Assembly (NCBI RefSeq): GCF_019049325.1
Contig: NZ_JAGMUO010000023.1
Span: forward strand, 1 to 64,000
Direction: 5' to 3'
Length of the DNA: 64,000 bases
Source of the DNA: Streptomyces sp. AC512_CC834
GTDB lineage: Bacteria > Actinomycetota > Actinomycetes > Streptomycetales > Streptomycetaceae
Part shown: piece after piece, positions 10,385 to 19,282 of the stretch
Position numbering within the stretch: the stretch's first letter is position 1
Layout of the letters: every line of letters starts with the position of its first letter
Made by a program: the position numbers and the translations under genes
Notes under the pieces: generated by a model
Databases searched by the model: none
The model's input: only the letters and a program-made list of their open reading frames with translations
Told to the model about the DNA's origin: nothing

Positions 10385-12025
10385 TCAGGGCAGCATCCAG
10401 CCCAGGACCACCGTGGACTGCCCGACCACGATCAGGCACATGATCAGCAGCAGGCCCAGGCTCCAGGGCAGCACCTTGCGCAGCAGGTCGCCCTCGCGGC
10501 CCGCGAGTCCGACGGCCGCGCAGGCGATGGTGAGGTTCTGCGGGGAGATCATCTTGCCGAGGACACCGCCGGAGCTGTTGGCCGCGGCCAGCAGTTCGGG
10601 CGACAGGCCGGACTCCCGCGCGGCGGTCACCTGGAGGGCGCCGAAGAGGGCGTTGGAGGAGGTGTCGGAGCCGGAGACGGCGACGCCGAACCAGCCCAGT
10701 ACGGGTGACAGGAAGGCGAGTCCGGCGCCGGCCGCGGCGACGAAGTGGCCGATGGTGGCTGCCTGCCCGGAGAGGTTCATGACGTAGGCGAGGGCGAGCA
10801 CGGAGGTGACAGTGAGGATCGCGAACCGCAGTTCGTGCACGGTCGCGAGCCACTCCTTGACCGCCACGCGCGCGTGCACGCCGAGGACGACGGCCGTGGC
10901 CAGCCCGGCGAACAGCACGAGCGTGCCGCCGGTGGAGACGATCGGCCAGGAGAAGACGTTGCCGCCGACCGGGGTGCCGTCGGGGTCGGCCACGTCCAGG
11001 AACGGCCAGTTGTAGCTCTGGGTGGCCTTCGCCAGCCAGTCCTTGACCGCCGGGATCTGCGCCACGGAGAAGACGGCGACGATCAGCGCGTAGGGCGCGT
11101 AGGCCCGCACGACCTCCCGGGCGGGGTCCTCCTCGTCCAGTTCCTCGCTGCGTACGCCGGTCAGCACGGACGCCCGTACGGGCTCGGCGGCGGGCCGCCT
11201 GGAGTGCGGTACGGCGACCAGGGCGCCGGCGCCGACCAGTGCGGCGGCGATGTCGGCGAGTTGCGCGGAGACGTAGTTGGACGCGACGAACTGGGCGACG
11301 GCGAAGGCGGCTCCGCAGGCCAGCGCGGGCACCCAGGTCTCGCGCAGTCCGCGCCGCCCGTCCACCAGCGCGACCAGCAGCAGCGGGACGACGAGGGCCA
11401 GCAGGGGCGTCTGACGGCCGACCACGGAGGCGACGTCGTCCAGCGGCAGCCCGGTGACCTGGGCCAGCGTCACCACGGGGGTGCCCATCGCGCCGAAGGC
11501 GACCGGCGCGGTGTTGGCGACCAGCGACACGACGGCCGCGCGCACGGGGTCGAAGCCGAGGGCGACGAGCATGACCGAGCAGATCGCGACGGGCGCCCCG
11601 AACCCGGCGAGGGCCTCCAGCAGGGCGCCGAAGCAGAAGGCGACGACGAGGGCCTGGATGCGGGGGTCGTCGGAGAGCCGGCCGAAGGAGCGGCGCAGGA
11701 TGTCGAAGTGCCGGGTGCGGACGGTCATCCGGTAGACCCACAGGGCGTTCACGACGATCCACAGGATGGGGAAGAGGCCGAAAACCGCTCCCTGGACGGC
11801 GCTGGAGGCCGTCTGTTCCAGTGGCATGCCGTAGGCGAGCCAGGCGACGAGCACGGCCGCCAGGAGGCCGATGAGGCCCGCCAGGTGCGCCTTCATGCGG
11901 ACGCCGCCCAGCAGGACGAGGACGATCACCAGTGGCAGGGACGCCACCAGGGCGGACAGGCCGAGCGAACCGGCGACGGGTTCCAGTTCCTGCACGTACA
12001 CGGGCGCCTCCCCGAATTCCGCCAT
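10385..12025 (-). CDS. L-lactate permease (LctP/LldP family)
   Basis: A 546-residue polytopic membrane protein of the LctP family, which takes up L-lactate (and often glycolate) with protons. It has about 12 hydrophobic helices. Family signatures include LFPILWIVVNALWVYRMTVRT, ALLEALAGFGAPVAIC, the VANTAPVAFGAMGTPV segment and, near the C-terminus, SNALFGALQVTAA, ISPQNLTIACAAVG. The length matches the family (~550). ATG 12025 starts a hydrophilic leader before the first helix. No lactate dehydrogenase gene lies next to it here. Confidence 0.93.
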   Translation of the reverse strand: MAEFGEAPVYVQELEPVAGSLGLSALVASLPLVIVLVLLGGVRMKAHLAGLIGLLAAVLVAWLAYGMPLEQTASSAVQGAVFGLFPILWIVVNALWVYRMTVRTRHFDILRRSFGRLSDDPRIQALVVAFCFGALLEALAGFGAPVAICSVMLVALGFDPVRAAVVSLVANTAPVAFGAMGTPVVTLAQVTGLPLDDVASVVGRQTPLLALVVPLLLVALVDGRRGLRETWVPALACGAAFAVAQFVASNYVSAQLADIAAALVGAGALVAVPHSRRPAAEPVRASVLTGVRSEELDEEDPAREVVRAYAPYALIVAVFSVAQIPAVKDWLAKATQSYNWPFLDVADPDGTPVGGNVFSWPIVSTGGTLVLFAGLATAVVLGVHARVAVKEWLATVHELRFAILTVTSVLALAYVMNLSGQAATIGHFVAAAGAGLAFLSPVLGWFGVAVSGSDTSSNALFGALQVTAARESGLSPELLAAANSSGGVLGKMISPQNLTIACAAVGLAGREGDLLRKVLPWSLGLLLIMCLIVVGQSTVVLGWMLP

Positions 12026-12170
12026 GCGAAAGCGTTTTCTCGCAGCTTCCGGAATGGTCGTGTCCGCGACAAGGGGACGTCAATGGGTGTGCAGCAACGG
12101 ATGTGGCGGATGGCGAGGCGAGTGAGGCGAGTGAAGAGGGTGGGTGAAGAAGGTGGGTGACCCGCGCGGC

Positions 12171-12545
12171 TCAGTTGTCCGGCGAGCGCAGCACGCGCAG
12201 ATGACCGCGGCGTGCGACCTCCATCGGGTCGGCCCTGCGTGCTCCGCCGCCGGCCTCGGCCGCCCGCTCCTGGGGGCGGGCCGCCTCGCGCACCGCGTTG
12301 GCGAGGGCCTCCAGGTCGTCGCCGCTGGGGCGGGCCGGGGCCGACCCGTCGAGCAGGCGGACGACCTCCCAGCCGCGCGGGGCGGTGAGGCGCTCGGAGT
12401 GCTCGGCGCACAGGTCGTAGCAGTGGGGTTCGGCGTAGGTGGCGAGCGGGCCGAGGACCGCGGTCGAGTCGGCGTAGACGTACGTCAGCGTCGCGACGGC
12501 GGGACGGCCGCAGGCGGTGCGCGAACAGCGACGTACAGGGCTCAC
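12171..12545 (-). CDS. DUF3499 family protein
   Basis: A 124-residue protein starting at GTG 12545 (VSPVRRCSRTACGRPA). Two cysteine pairs, CSRTAC and CYDLC, followed by AEHSERL, suggest a zinc ribbon, as is usual in DUF3499. The C-terminal half is basic and disordered. The family is restricted to actinobacteria and normally sits between manB and the zincin-like gene, as here, apart from the permease. Function is unknown. It is divergent from the zincin-like gene. Confidence 0.87.
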   Translation of the reverse strand: MSPVRRCSRTACGRPAVATLTYVYADSTAVLGPLATYAEPHCYDLCAEHSERLTAPRGWEVVRLLDGSAPARPSGDDLEALANAVREAARPQERAAEAGGGARRADPMEVARRGHLRVLRSPDN

Positions 12546-12885
12546 GATGTTGGACGGTACCGCACTCTTGAGCGGGCCGCGACGACTCTCCACCAGGTCA
12601 CACCACCGTGTCGTGGCGTGAAACGCACCCCACCCCTCTCCGAACACACCTCTTTGAACTGCGCGGACGCCGGCGTCGGGGGCGCCGCGCGACTCCGGAA
12701 GCGGTCACGACCCGATACAAACAACGACATTTGCCTTGAGTTCCACGGTCGCGGAGAGATATGAAATCGAGCCCAACCTTGGCTGAAATGATCATCCGGC
12801 GACAAGCGGAACGGTCCGCCCCGACACCGCCCGGTGTGCGTGTGCGGTCGGGCACGCCACCTCCGGCGGGGACTACCCTTCACCA
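12546..12885. other. Divergent promoter region between DUF3499 and the zincin-like gene
   Basis: This 340-base stretch holds no gene. The part from about 12710 to 12800 is noticeably AT-richer than its surroundings and should contain promoters for one or both divergent genes. I see no repeat or hairpin that stands out. Confidence 0.5.
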
Positions 12886-13341
12886 GTGATGGACAACCCC
12901 GTGACGCCCCGTGATGCCGGCCGCCCAGGGCCCCGCCGTCGTGATCGCCACGGTCGGGGCATGCGCGGTCCGGTCGCACCCCCGCAGGTGCCGCTCGCCG
13001 CGAGCCGTGGCGAGGTCTTCGCGGACCTGGTGCAGGACTCCGTGGAGCGCCTGGAGCGGCGGTGGCCGCAGCTCGCCGACATCGACTTCCTCGTCCTCGA
13101 CGTGCCGCGGCCGGCCGCGCCCGCGGAGGCGTGGAACGACGAGACGGTTCCGCTCGGGGGCACGGTCCCTTCGCGAGAGGGGCGCCGCGGGCGGGTGGTC
13201 GTGTACCGGCGGCCCGTCGAGATCCGGACCAAGGGGCGGGACGAGCGGGCGGCACTGGTGCACGAGGTCGTCGTCGAGCAGGTCGCGGAGCTGCTGGGGC
13301 TGACGCCGGAGACGGTGGATCCGCGGTACGGGGAGGACTGA
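12886..13341 (+). CDS. Zincin-like (DUF1025) metallopeptidase-family protein with degraded HExxH motif
   Basis: A 151-residue protein of the small zincin-like family (Zincin_1). It starts at GTG 12886 or ATG 12889; the first ~40 residues are basic and not conserved. The core from residue ~42 (REVFADLVQDSVERL-like) leads to the helix RAALVHEVVVEQVAELLG and the C-terminal TPETVDPRYGED. The canonical HExxH is replaced by H126-E-V-V-V130, so the second histidine ligand is missing, although the distal Asp is present. Either the protein has lost peptidase activity or it binds metal differently. It sits between DUF3499 and the whiB region as in other actinobacteria. Confidence 0.85.
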   Translation: MMDNPVTPRDAGRPGPRRRDRHGRGMRGPVAPPQVPLAASRGEVFADLVQDSVERLERRWPQLADIDFLVLDVPRPAAPAEAWNDETVPLGGTVPSREGRRGRVVVYRRPVEIRTKGRDERAALVHEVVVEQVAELLGLTPETVDPRYGED

Positions 13342-13415
13342 GCGGCGGCGGGCGCCGTGCGCGGTCCCCGCCACCCCGGCCGGTGGCCAGCGTCCGGTAC
13401 GCCCGCCCTTCGCCG

Positions 13416-14981
13416 CTACCTCTGGAGTACCGACAAGTCCTCGTCCGCGTTCGGTACCGAGACCGTCCCCCGGTCGTCGGGGAGGGTCTGGACGGTGAAG
13501 GACGCCACGTCGTCGTCCGAACCTGTCAGGGTGCGGGACCCGTAGACCGGGCCGCCGGAGACGGTTTCGACCGTCAGCGCGTAGGAGCCCTTGAGGCCGG
13601 CGGGCACCGGTGCGTCGACGTTCTGGGTCGTACCGCCCTTGACCGTGTACGTCTTGGTGGCCGTCGTGCCGCCCTCGCTGCCCGCCGACGCCGTGACCTT
13701 GACCTTCGCGGCCTCGCCGGGTGCGGACAGGGACAGGGTCGTGCTCTTGGCGCGGTTGTCCGCGGAGGTCGCGCGCGCACCGACCGGGGCGGAGGCCGGG
13801 ATGAACGCCGACTCCTGCTCGCCGCCCTCGCCCCGCACGACCCGGACCGCGGCCACGACCGGCACCGACCCGCCCGTCGGTGTCAGCACCAGCGAGCCCG
13901 CCTCGCCGCGGGTGACCTCGCCGAGGTCGACGCCCGTCGTCATGCCGGCCTTGACGTGCACCGTCTCGTGACCGGCGGGCGTGATCAGCCCGGAGGGCGA
14001 GGCGAGCCGCACCTTCAGGTCCGCGTCGGTGCCACCGGGCGTGAACAGCACCAGGCGCACGGCGGTGGCGTCCTTCGGGATGCCCGGAATCACGAGGTCG
14101 CTCGCCGGGTCCGCGGCCGCGCTCAGCCAGTCGCCGCCGGTCTTGTCGTCCAGGGCCTGCACCTCGGCGCCGACCCGCCCGCTGCGCACGCCGACGTGCA
14201 CGGTCAGGTCGGTCTGCTTCACGTCGCTGAGCGTGGACAGCAGCAGGGACTCACTCCCGTGGGGCGGCACCGTGATGCCCTCCCCCACCGTGGTCTTCAC
14301 GGCTCCGTCCTTGCCGTACAGCTCGATGTCGACGACGGCCGCCGAGTCGTCGGGGTTGGTCAGGTGCACATAGTCGGTGCGGTCGGCCGCGGTACTGGCG
14401 CCCGGGAACCAGAACTCCGTGTCCGGGGCCGTGCAGTTGACGCCCTGAAGGCCGCGGCCCGTGCCGGCGGCGACCTCCGTGGTCTGCTGGACCGTCCAGC
14501 CGGGCGCGCTTTTCCCCTCGGCGGTGCCGATCAGCGCGGGTGTGTCGGCGCCGGAGGTCTTGCCGGTGGCCGGCGTGCCGGGCGCCTTGGGCTCGACGGC
14601 CGGCTTCTCCTTCTTCTCGTCCTTGCCGTCCTTCTCGCCCTTCTCGTCCTTCTCGTCCTTCTCCTCCTTCCCATCCTTCTCGTCGGACTTCCCGGCGTCC
14701 TTGTCGTCCTCGGTGGCCTCGCCCGGCTCCGCCGTCTCGAGTACGGCGCCGCCCTTCTCGTCGGCGCCCTTCGTGACGGGCGTGAAGGACGTGTACGCGG
14801 TCTCGGCGAGGTCGGAGGTGCTGGGCGCCGGGCACAGCAGGCTGGTGCGCTCCACGGGCAGCCGGGCGGCGGGCGCCGCGGTGTCCGTGCCGGAGTCGTC
14901 CGGGGCGGACACCGCCGCGAACCCGGTGACGGCGGCGAGCGCGGTCGCGCAGGCGAGGAGGGACAGGGTCGTGCGCTTCAC
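13416..14981 (-). CDS. DUF5719 family secreted protein with Lys/Asp/Glu-rich linker
   Basis: A 521-residue protein with an N-terminal signal sequence (MKRTTLSLLACATALAAVTGF, hydrophobic to ~residue 24). Residues ~85-130 are a highly charged repetitive linker made of KDEK/EKDG-like units. The rest (~150-521) is predicted beta-rich and extracellular, with no known catalytic motif. Its ATG overlaps the stop of the glycosyltransferase gene by four bases (ATGA), so the two are translationally coupled and probably work together at the membrane. Function is unknown; a role in exporting or modifying an envelope glycan is inferred from the partner. Confidence 0.87.
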   Translation of the reverse strand: MKRTTLSLLACATALAAVTGFAAVSAPDDSGTDTAAPAARLPVERTSLLCPAPSTSDLAETAYTSFTPVTKGADEKGGAVLETAEPGEATEDDKDAGKSDEKDGKEEKDEKDEKGEKDGKDEKKEKPAVEPKAPGTPATGKTSGADTPALIGTAEGKSAPGWTVQQTTEVAAGTGRGLQGVNCTAPDTEFWFPGASTAADRTDYVHLTNPDDSAAVVDIELYGKDGAVKTTVGEGITVPPHGSESLLLSTLSDVKQTDLTVHVGVRSGRVGAEVQALDDKTGGDWLSAAADPASDLVIPGIPKDATAVRLVLFTPGGTDADLKVRLASPSGLITPAGHETVHVKAGMTTGVDLGEVTRGEAGSLVLTPTGGSVPVVAAVRVVRGEGGEQESAFIPASAPVGARATSADNRAKSTTLSLSAPGEAAKVKVTASAGSEGGTTATKTYTVKGGTTQNVDAPVPAGLKGSYALTVETVSGGPVYGSRTLTGSDDDVASFTVQTLPDDRGTVSVPNADEDLSVLQR

Positions 14982-17900
14982 TGCTGGCTCCCGTCGGGAC
15001 GCTCATCGCCCGTGCCGTGGGGCTGCTGGGGCTGCTGGGGCTGGGAAGGGTCGTACTGCTGGTCGTATCCGCCCTGGCCGTACGCCTGGTCGTAGGCGGG
15101 GTCGTACCCGCCCTCCTGAGCCTGAGCCTGCGCCGGATCCCCGTAGGCGTACGGGGCGTACTGGCCCGTGTCGTACTGGCCCGCGTCGTACTGAGCGCCC
15201 TGGCCGCCCTGGCCGCCGCCCTGGTAGGCGTCCGGCTGGTACGGGTCTCCCTGGTAGGGCTGCTGCTGCCCGTACGCGCCCGGGTCGTACTGCTGGTGCT
15301 GGGCGTCCTGGTACTGCTCGCCGCCGTACGTCCCGTAGGAGCCGTACTCGACGCCGGCGTACCCCGCGGAGTCCCACTCGCCGTACGCCTGCTGCTGTGG
15401 AACCGGCACCGGTGCCTCCACCGGTGCCTCGACCGGTGGCTCGGGCTCCTCGGCGGCGTCCCCACCTGCCTCGGCGCCCGGCTCCATGCCTGCCCCGGCG
15501 TCGGCCTCGGCCTCCGCCTCGGCCTGGGCGCGCAGGCGCCGGGCCCGGCGTCCTTCGCCCTCGACGGCCTGGGCGGGGACGACCGGCTCGTCGGGCAGGT
15601 CGTCGTCGACGACGCGGCGCCTGCCGGGCAGGGCGAGGACGACCAGGACGACGGCGAGGAGCCCCTGGGCCCACAGCCAGGCGGTGTGCGTGAACGGGGC
15701 GTCGTAGGTGACGTCCAGCCTGCCGCCGGAGGCGGGGAGTTCGAAGCCCTGGGCCCAGCCGTCGACCGTGGTGCGCGCGAGTGGCTTGCCGTTCAGGGTG
15801 GCCGTCCAGCCCTCGGCGGCGGTGTCCGCGAGGCGCAGCACACGGCCGTCGGAGCCCGCCTTGACCTCGGTGTGGATCTCGACGGGTCCGGCTGCCACGG
15901 GCTGGGGCTTGTCGGCGCCGGTCTTCTCGCCGGACACGATGGTCGCGCGGGCGACCTCCTGGTCCACCCGCCACAGTCCGCTGCCGTCCTGCTGGCTGAG
16001 TCTGCTCAGGCCGGGCGTGGCGTCCAGGACGCGGGTGACCTCGCGGGGCGCGCCCTTGTGCACGAGCACGTAGCGCACGGCGAAGCCGCCGAGCTGGTCG
16101 GCCTGGTCGGCTCCGGAGCCTGCCACGAGGTTGGCGACGATCTTGTCGAGGGTGCCGTTTCCGCCGTCTTCGTCGGCCAGTTCGCCGTCACCGAGGCGGG
16201 CGCCGGAACCGCGGACCAGCATGTAGCCCACGTGGGCGGCGGAGTCGCTGTCGAGGACGAGGGTGCGGGCCTGGTCGCGGGTGTGGCTCTCCTCGGCGAC
16301 GAACGCGGGCACCTGTACGGGGTCGCGTCGCTCCAGCGGGCCGTCGGCGCCGCCGACCATCCAGCCCACGGCGGCGATCAGCGGGCCGACGGCCGACGCG
16401 AGGGCGATCAGGGCGGCGACGGGCTGGCGCCAGCCGAAGCTCTGCTCGGCCACGCGGAAGCGCGCCCCGTCGGCGCCGAGGGTCGCGGCGGACAGCAGGG
16501 CGATGCCGTACACGAGGGTGGCGGGCCCGGCCCAGGCGGAGCCGTTGGAGAGGACCGAGAAGACCAGGGCGATCAGGGCGACGGCCCAGGCCGTCCGGAT
16601 GCCCGACTGACGCTCGGAGCGCAGCAGGGCGGCCAGCGCCGCCAGGACGATGCCGATGAGGACCAGTCCGCCGACCGTGCCGGGACCGCCGGGGCTCGTG
16701 CCGAGCAGGTCGAGTGCGGAGGCGGCCGAGGTGCCGTACTCGAGCCCGGCCTCGTCGAAGAAGCCGGACGGCAGCAGCGACAGCGACCAGGGGGCGAGGA
16801 GCAGCAGCGGGGTGCCGAGCTGGGCGACGAAGCGCAGCCCGTAGGCCGCGATCTCGGCGCGGCGCACGGCGAGGACCCCGATGCCGAGGACCAGCGCGAC
16901 GGGCCACACGACGGGCGTGAAGGCGGTGGTGATCGTCAGCAGCAGCGCGTACGCCCAGGTGGCGCGCCAACTGCCCCGGGTGCCGGAGGAGTTGGTCAGG
17001 CCGGCCGCCGCGACGCCCGCGCGGGCGATGAGCGGCAGCAGTACGGCGAGGACGGCGGTGCCGATGCGGCCGCCGGCGAGTGCCCCGGTGACGGCGGGCA
17101 GGAAGGCGTAGGCGACGGCCGCCCAGGCGCGCAGCAGCCGGGACGGGACCAGCGGGCGGGAGGCGAAGTACGCGGTGGCGCCCGCCAGGGGCACCGAGCA
17201 GACCAGCAGCAGGGTGATGGCGAGCCCGGTCGAGCCGAGCAGGACGGTGGCGAGCGTGGCGACGATGGCGAGGTAGGGCGGCGCGGAGGCGGTGCCGCCG
17301 GTGCCGACCGTGTGCCAGGCGTCCACGTACCGCGACCACAGCTCGCCGGCGTCGGCCGGGGCGGGCAGCAGCGCGCCGCCGGCCAGGGCGCCGCCGCCGA
17401 GGAGCGTGCGGCAGGCGGCCAGGGAGACGAGCAGCAGCACCAGGAAGAGCACGGGCCCGGGCTTGCGGGCGACGCGCTTGAGGCGGGCGAACTGCTCGAT
17501 CTCCATGAAGTCGGCGTCGTCGCCGCCGGGTCCGGACTCGATGGCCCCGCCGTGCCGTCCGGCGCCCGCGGCGGCCTCGGCGTCGGAACTGCCGAAGAGA
17601 TCGCCCGCGACCTGTTCGACGGTGACGCGGATGGTCGCGCCGGGGGGCGGGAAGAGGGGGCGCAGTTCGTCCTTCTCGACCTGCGGGCGGCCGCGTTCGC
17701 GGCGGCCGGCGATGACGCGCTCGGGTCGCAGCAGGACGCCCAGCAGGCCCCGGATCTCGTCGAGGGCCTGGCCGGGGACCTTGCCGACGAGGTAGGCGAG
17801 GGTCCGCAGCAGGGTGCCGAGGACCACGCGCAGCAGCACCCAGGGCAGAGCGGCCGTACGGACGTTGACGAGGAGGGTGTGGACGGCGCCGGCCTTGTCC

Positions 17901-18802
17901 ACCTTGTGCGGGGAGGCGGTGGTGCGGCCCGCGCAGTCGACGGCGCGGCGCTCCCGCGAGGCCGCCTCGGCGTGGCGGACGACCGCCTCCGGGGCGACGA
18001 GGACGCGCAGTCCGGCGGCGTGCGCGCGCCAGCACAGGTCGACGTCGTCGCGCATCAGGGGCAGTCGGCGGTCGAATCCGCCGAGCCGCTCGAAGACGTC
18101 GCGCCGGATCAGCATGCCGGCGGTGGACACCGACAGGACGGGCCGGACGTGGTCGTGCTGGCCCTGGTCCTGTTCGCGGCGGTCCAGTCCGGTCCAGCGG
18201 CGGCCGGAGTTGGCGATGGAGACGCCGACCTCGAGCAGTTGCCTGCGGTCGTACCAGCCGCGGAGTTTGGGGCCCACGACGGCGACGTCGTCGCGGCCGA
18301 GTTCGTACTCGGTGTCCACGACGCGCAGCAACTGCGCGAGGGCGTCGGGTTCCGGGGCGCAGTCGTCGTGCAGCAGCCACAGCCACTGGACCGGCTCTCC
18401 GTGGGGAAGCTCCGGCAGGTCGTAGGCGTCGTCGCGCCAGGTGCGCGTGGCGGGGTCCCAGCCGCTGGGCCGCCTCAGGTACGGCAGCTCCTCGGGCGTG
18501 AGGTCCGGGGCGGTGCGGGCGGCCTCCTCGACGGCCTGGCCGAAGCCGGTGCGCCGGGCGAGGTGGAGCACGTGGTCGTGGCCGAAGGCGTCGCCGATCA
18601 GCCGCGCGGAGTCGTCGGCGCTGCCGGTGTCGGCGGCGACGGCGTACTGGACCGGGCGCTCCTGGCCGAGCAGCCCGGCGAGCGCGTCGGGCAGCCAGCG
18701 GGCTCCGTCGTGGGCGACGAGGACCGCGGTCACGACGTGGCGCGGGAACTCAGGTGTGGCAGCGAGGTCTTGCTGGGCTGCCGTGTGACTCTGCACGGAC
18801 AT
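14978..18802 (-). CDS. Family 2 glycosyltransferase fused to multi-spanning membrane domain and Q/Y/G-rich tail
   Basis: A 1274-residue protein starting at ATG 18802 (MSVQSHTAAQQ). Residues ~25-330 form a GT2 domain (VVTAVLVAHDGARWLPDAL, WLLHDDCAPEPDAL with an acidic metal site, RRDVFERLGGFDRRLPLMRDDVDLCWRAHAAG in parts). From ~340 to ~880 come about a dozen hydrophobic helices. An extracellular region with RRDPVQVPAFVAEE follows, then a final helix near residue 1090 (LWAQGLLAVVLVVLALPG). The last ~170 residues are cytoplasmic, first acidic/Ala-rich, then extremely Q, Y, G and P rich. It is coupled to the DUF5719 gene. It probably transfers sugars to a lipid-linked envelope polymer; donor and acceptor are unknown. 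Confidence 0.9.
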   Translation of the reverse strand: MSVQSHTAAQQDLAATPEFPRHVVTAVLVAHDGARWLPDALAGLLGQERPVQYAVAADTGSADDSARLIGDAFGHDHVLHLARRTGFGQAVEEAARTAPDLTPEELPYLRRPSGWDPATRTWRDDAYDLPELPHGEPVQWLWLLHDDCAPEPDALAQLLRVVDTEYELGRDDVAVVGPKLRGWYDRRQLLEVGVSIANSGRRWTGLDRREQDQGQHDHVRPVLSVSTAGMLIRRDVFERLGGFDRRLPLMRDDVDLCWRAHAAGLRVLVAPEAVVRHAEAASRERRAVDCAGRTTASPHKVDKAGAVHTLLVNVRTAALPWVLLRVVLGTLLRTLAYLVGKVPGQALDEIRGLLGVLLRPERVIAGRRERGRPQVEKDELRPLFPPPGATIRVTVEQVAGDLFGSSDAEAAAGAGRHGGAIESGPGGDDADFMEIEQFARLKRVARKPGPVLFLVLLLVSLAACRTLLGGGALAGGALLPAPADAGELWSRYVDAWHTVGTGGTASAPPYLAIVATLATVLLGSTGLAITLLLVCSVPLAGATAYFASRPLVPSRLLRAWAAVAYAFLPAVTGALAGGRIGTAVLAVLLPLIARAGVAAAGLTNSSGTRGSWRATWAYALLLTITTAFTPVVWPVALVLGIGVLAVRRAEIAAYGLRFVAQLGTPLLLLAPWSLSLLPSGFFDEAGLEYGTSAASALDLLGTSPGGPGTVGGLVLIGIVLAALAALLRSERQSGIRTAWAVALIALVFSVLSNGSAWAGPATLVYGIALLSAATLGADGARFRVAEQSFGWRQPVAALIALASAVGPLIAAVGWMVGGADGPLERRDPVQVPAFVAEESHTRDQARTLVLDSDSAAHVGYMLVRGSGARLGDGELADEDGGNGTLDKIVANLVAGSGADQADQLGGFAVRYVLVHKGAPREVTRVLDATPGLSRLSQQDGSGLWRVDQEVARATIVSGEKTGADKPQPVAAGPVEIHTEVKAGSDGRVLRLADTAAEGWTATLNGKPLARTTVDGWAQGFELPASGGRLDVTYDAPFTHTAWLWAQGLLAVVLVVLALPGRRRVVDDDLPDEPVVPAQAVEGEGRRARRLRAQAEAEAEADAGAGMEPGAEAGGDAAEEPEPPVEAPVEAPVPVPQQQAYGEWDSAGYAGVEYGSYGTYGGEQYQDAQHQQYDPGAYGQQQPYQGDPYQPDAYQGGGQGGQGAQYDAGQYDTGQYAPYAYGDPAQAQAQEGGYDPAYDQAYGQGGYDQQYDPSQPQQPQQPHGTGDERPDGSQQ

Positions 18803-19018
18803 CGAGGTACGGGCCCCGGTTCGGTGGACTGCGGTGGACGCCCGTGCCTGTTGGGGGTGGCGGGCGTCTCGGACGAGCGCCCACACTATCGGCTGGACAC
18901 AGGGGCGGCCCGCCGCCTGTGGACAACCCACCCGCGACCGGCCGTTCCCGCTGTTCGGACCGTTTCTGCCGCCGCGTCAGACCGCGGGCCTCGGACCGTC
19001 GGCCTCAGACCGTCGGCC

Positions 19019-19282
19019 TCAGACCGCGGCCTTCTTCAGGCGGCGGCGTTCCCTCTCGGACAGGCCGCCCCAGATGCCGAAGCGCTCGTCGTTGGCAAGG
19101 GCGTACTCGAGGCATTCGGAGCGGACCTCACAGGCGAGGCAGACCTTCTTGGCCTCGCGGGTGGAGCCGCCCTTCTCGGGGAAGAAGGACTCGGGGTCGG
19201 TCTGGGCGCACAGTGCGCGCTCCTGCCAGCCGAGTTCCTCGTCCGCGTCGTCGACCAGCAGTTGCTGCACCAGCTCGGTCAT
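19019..19282 (-). CDS. whiB: WhiB developmental transcription factor (iron-sulphur protein)
   Basis: An 87-residue Wbl-family protein needed in Streptomyces for sporulation septation, where it acts with WhiA. The four cluster-binding cysteines are C25, C48, C51 and C57 (CLACEVRSEC). The G[IV]WGG turn is GIWGG at 69-73, followed by the basic DNA-binding tail RERRRLKKAAV. The N-terminus MTELVQQLLVDDADEELGW is that of WhiB itself rather than other Wbl paralogues. It lies upstream of the giant glycosyltransferase gene and has its own promoter region of ~0.7 kb shared with the divergent cysteine dioxygenase gene. Confidence 0.95.
   Translation of the reverse strand: MTELVQQLLVDDADEELGWQERALCAQTDPESFFPEKGGSTREAKKVCLACEVRSECLEYALANDERFGIWGGLSERERRRLKKAAV

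Noticed and set aside
8874..12083. Single 1069-residue protein covering manB and the lactate permease region
   Set aside because: The frame extends upstream only because stops are rare in high-GC DNA; the part beyond 10238 is antisense-like low complexity and overlaps the genuine permease.
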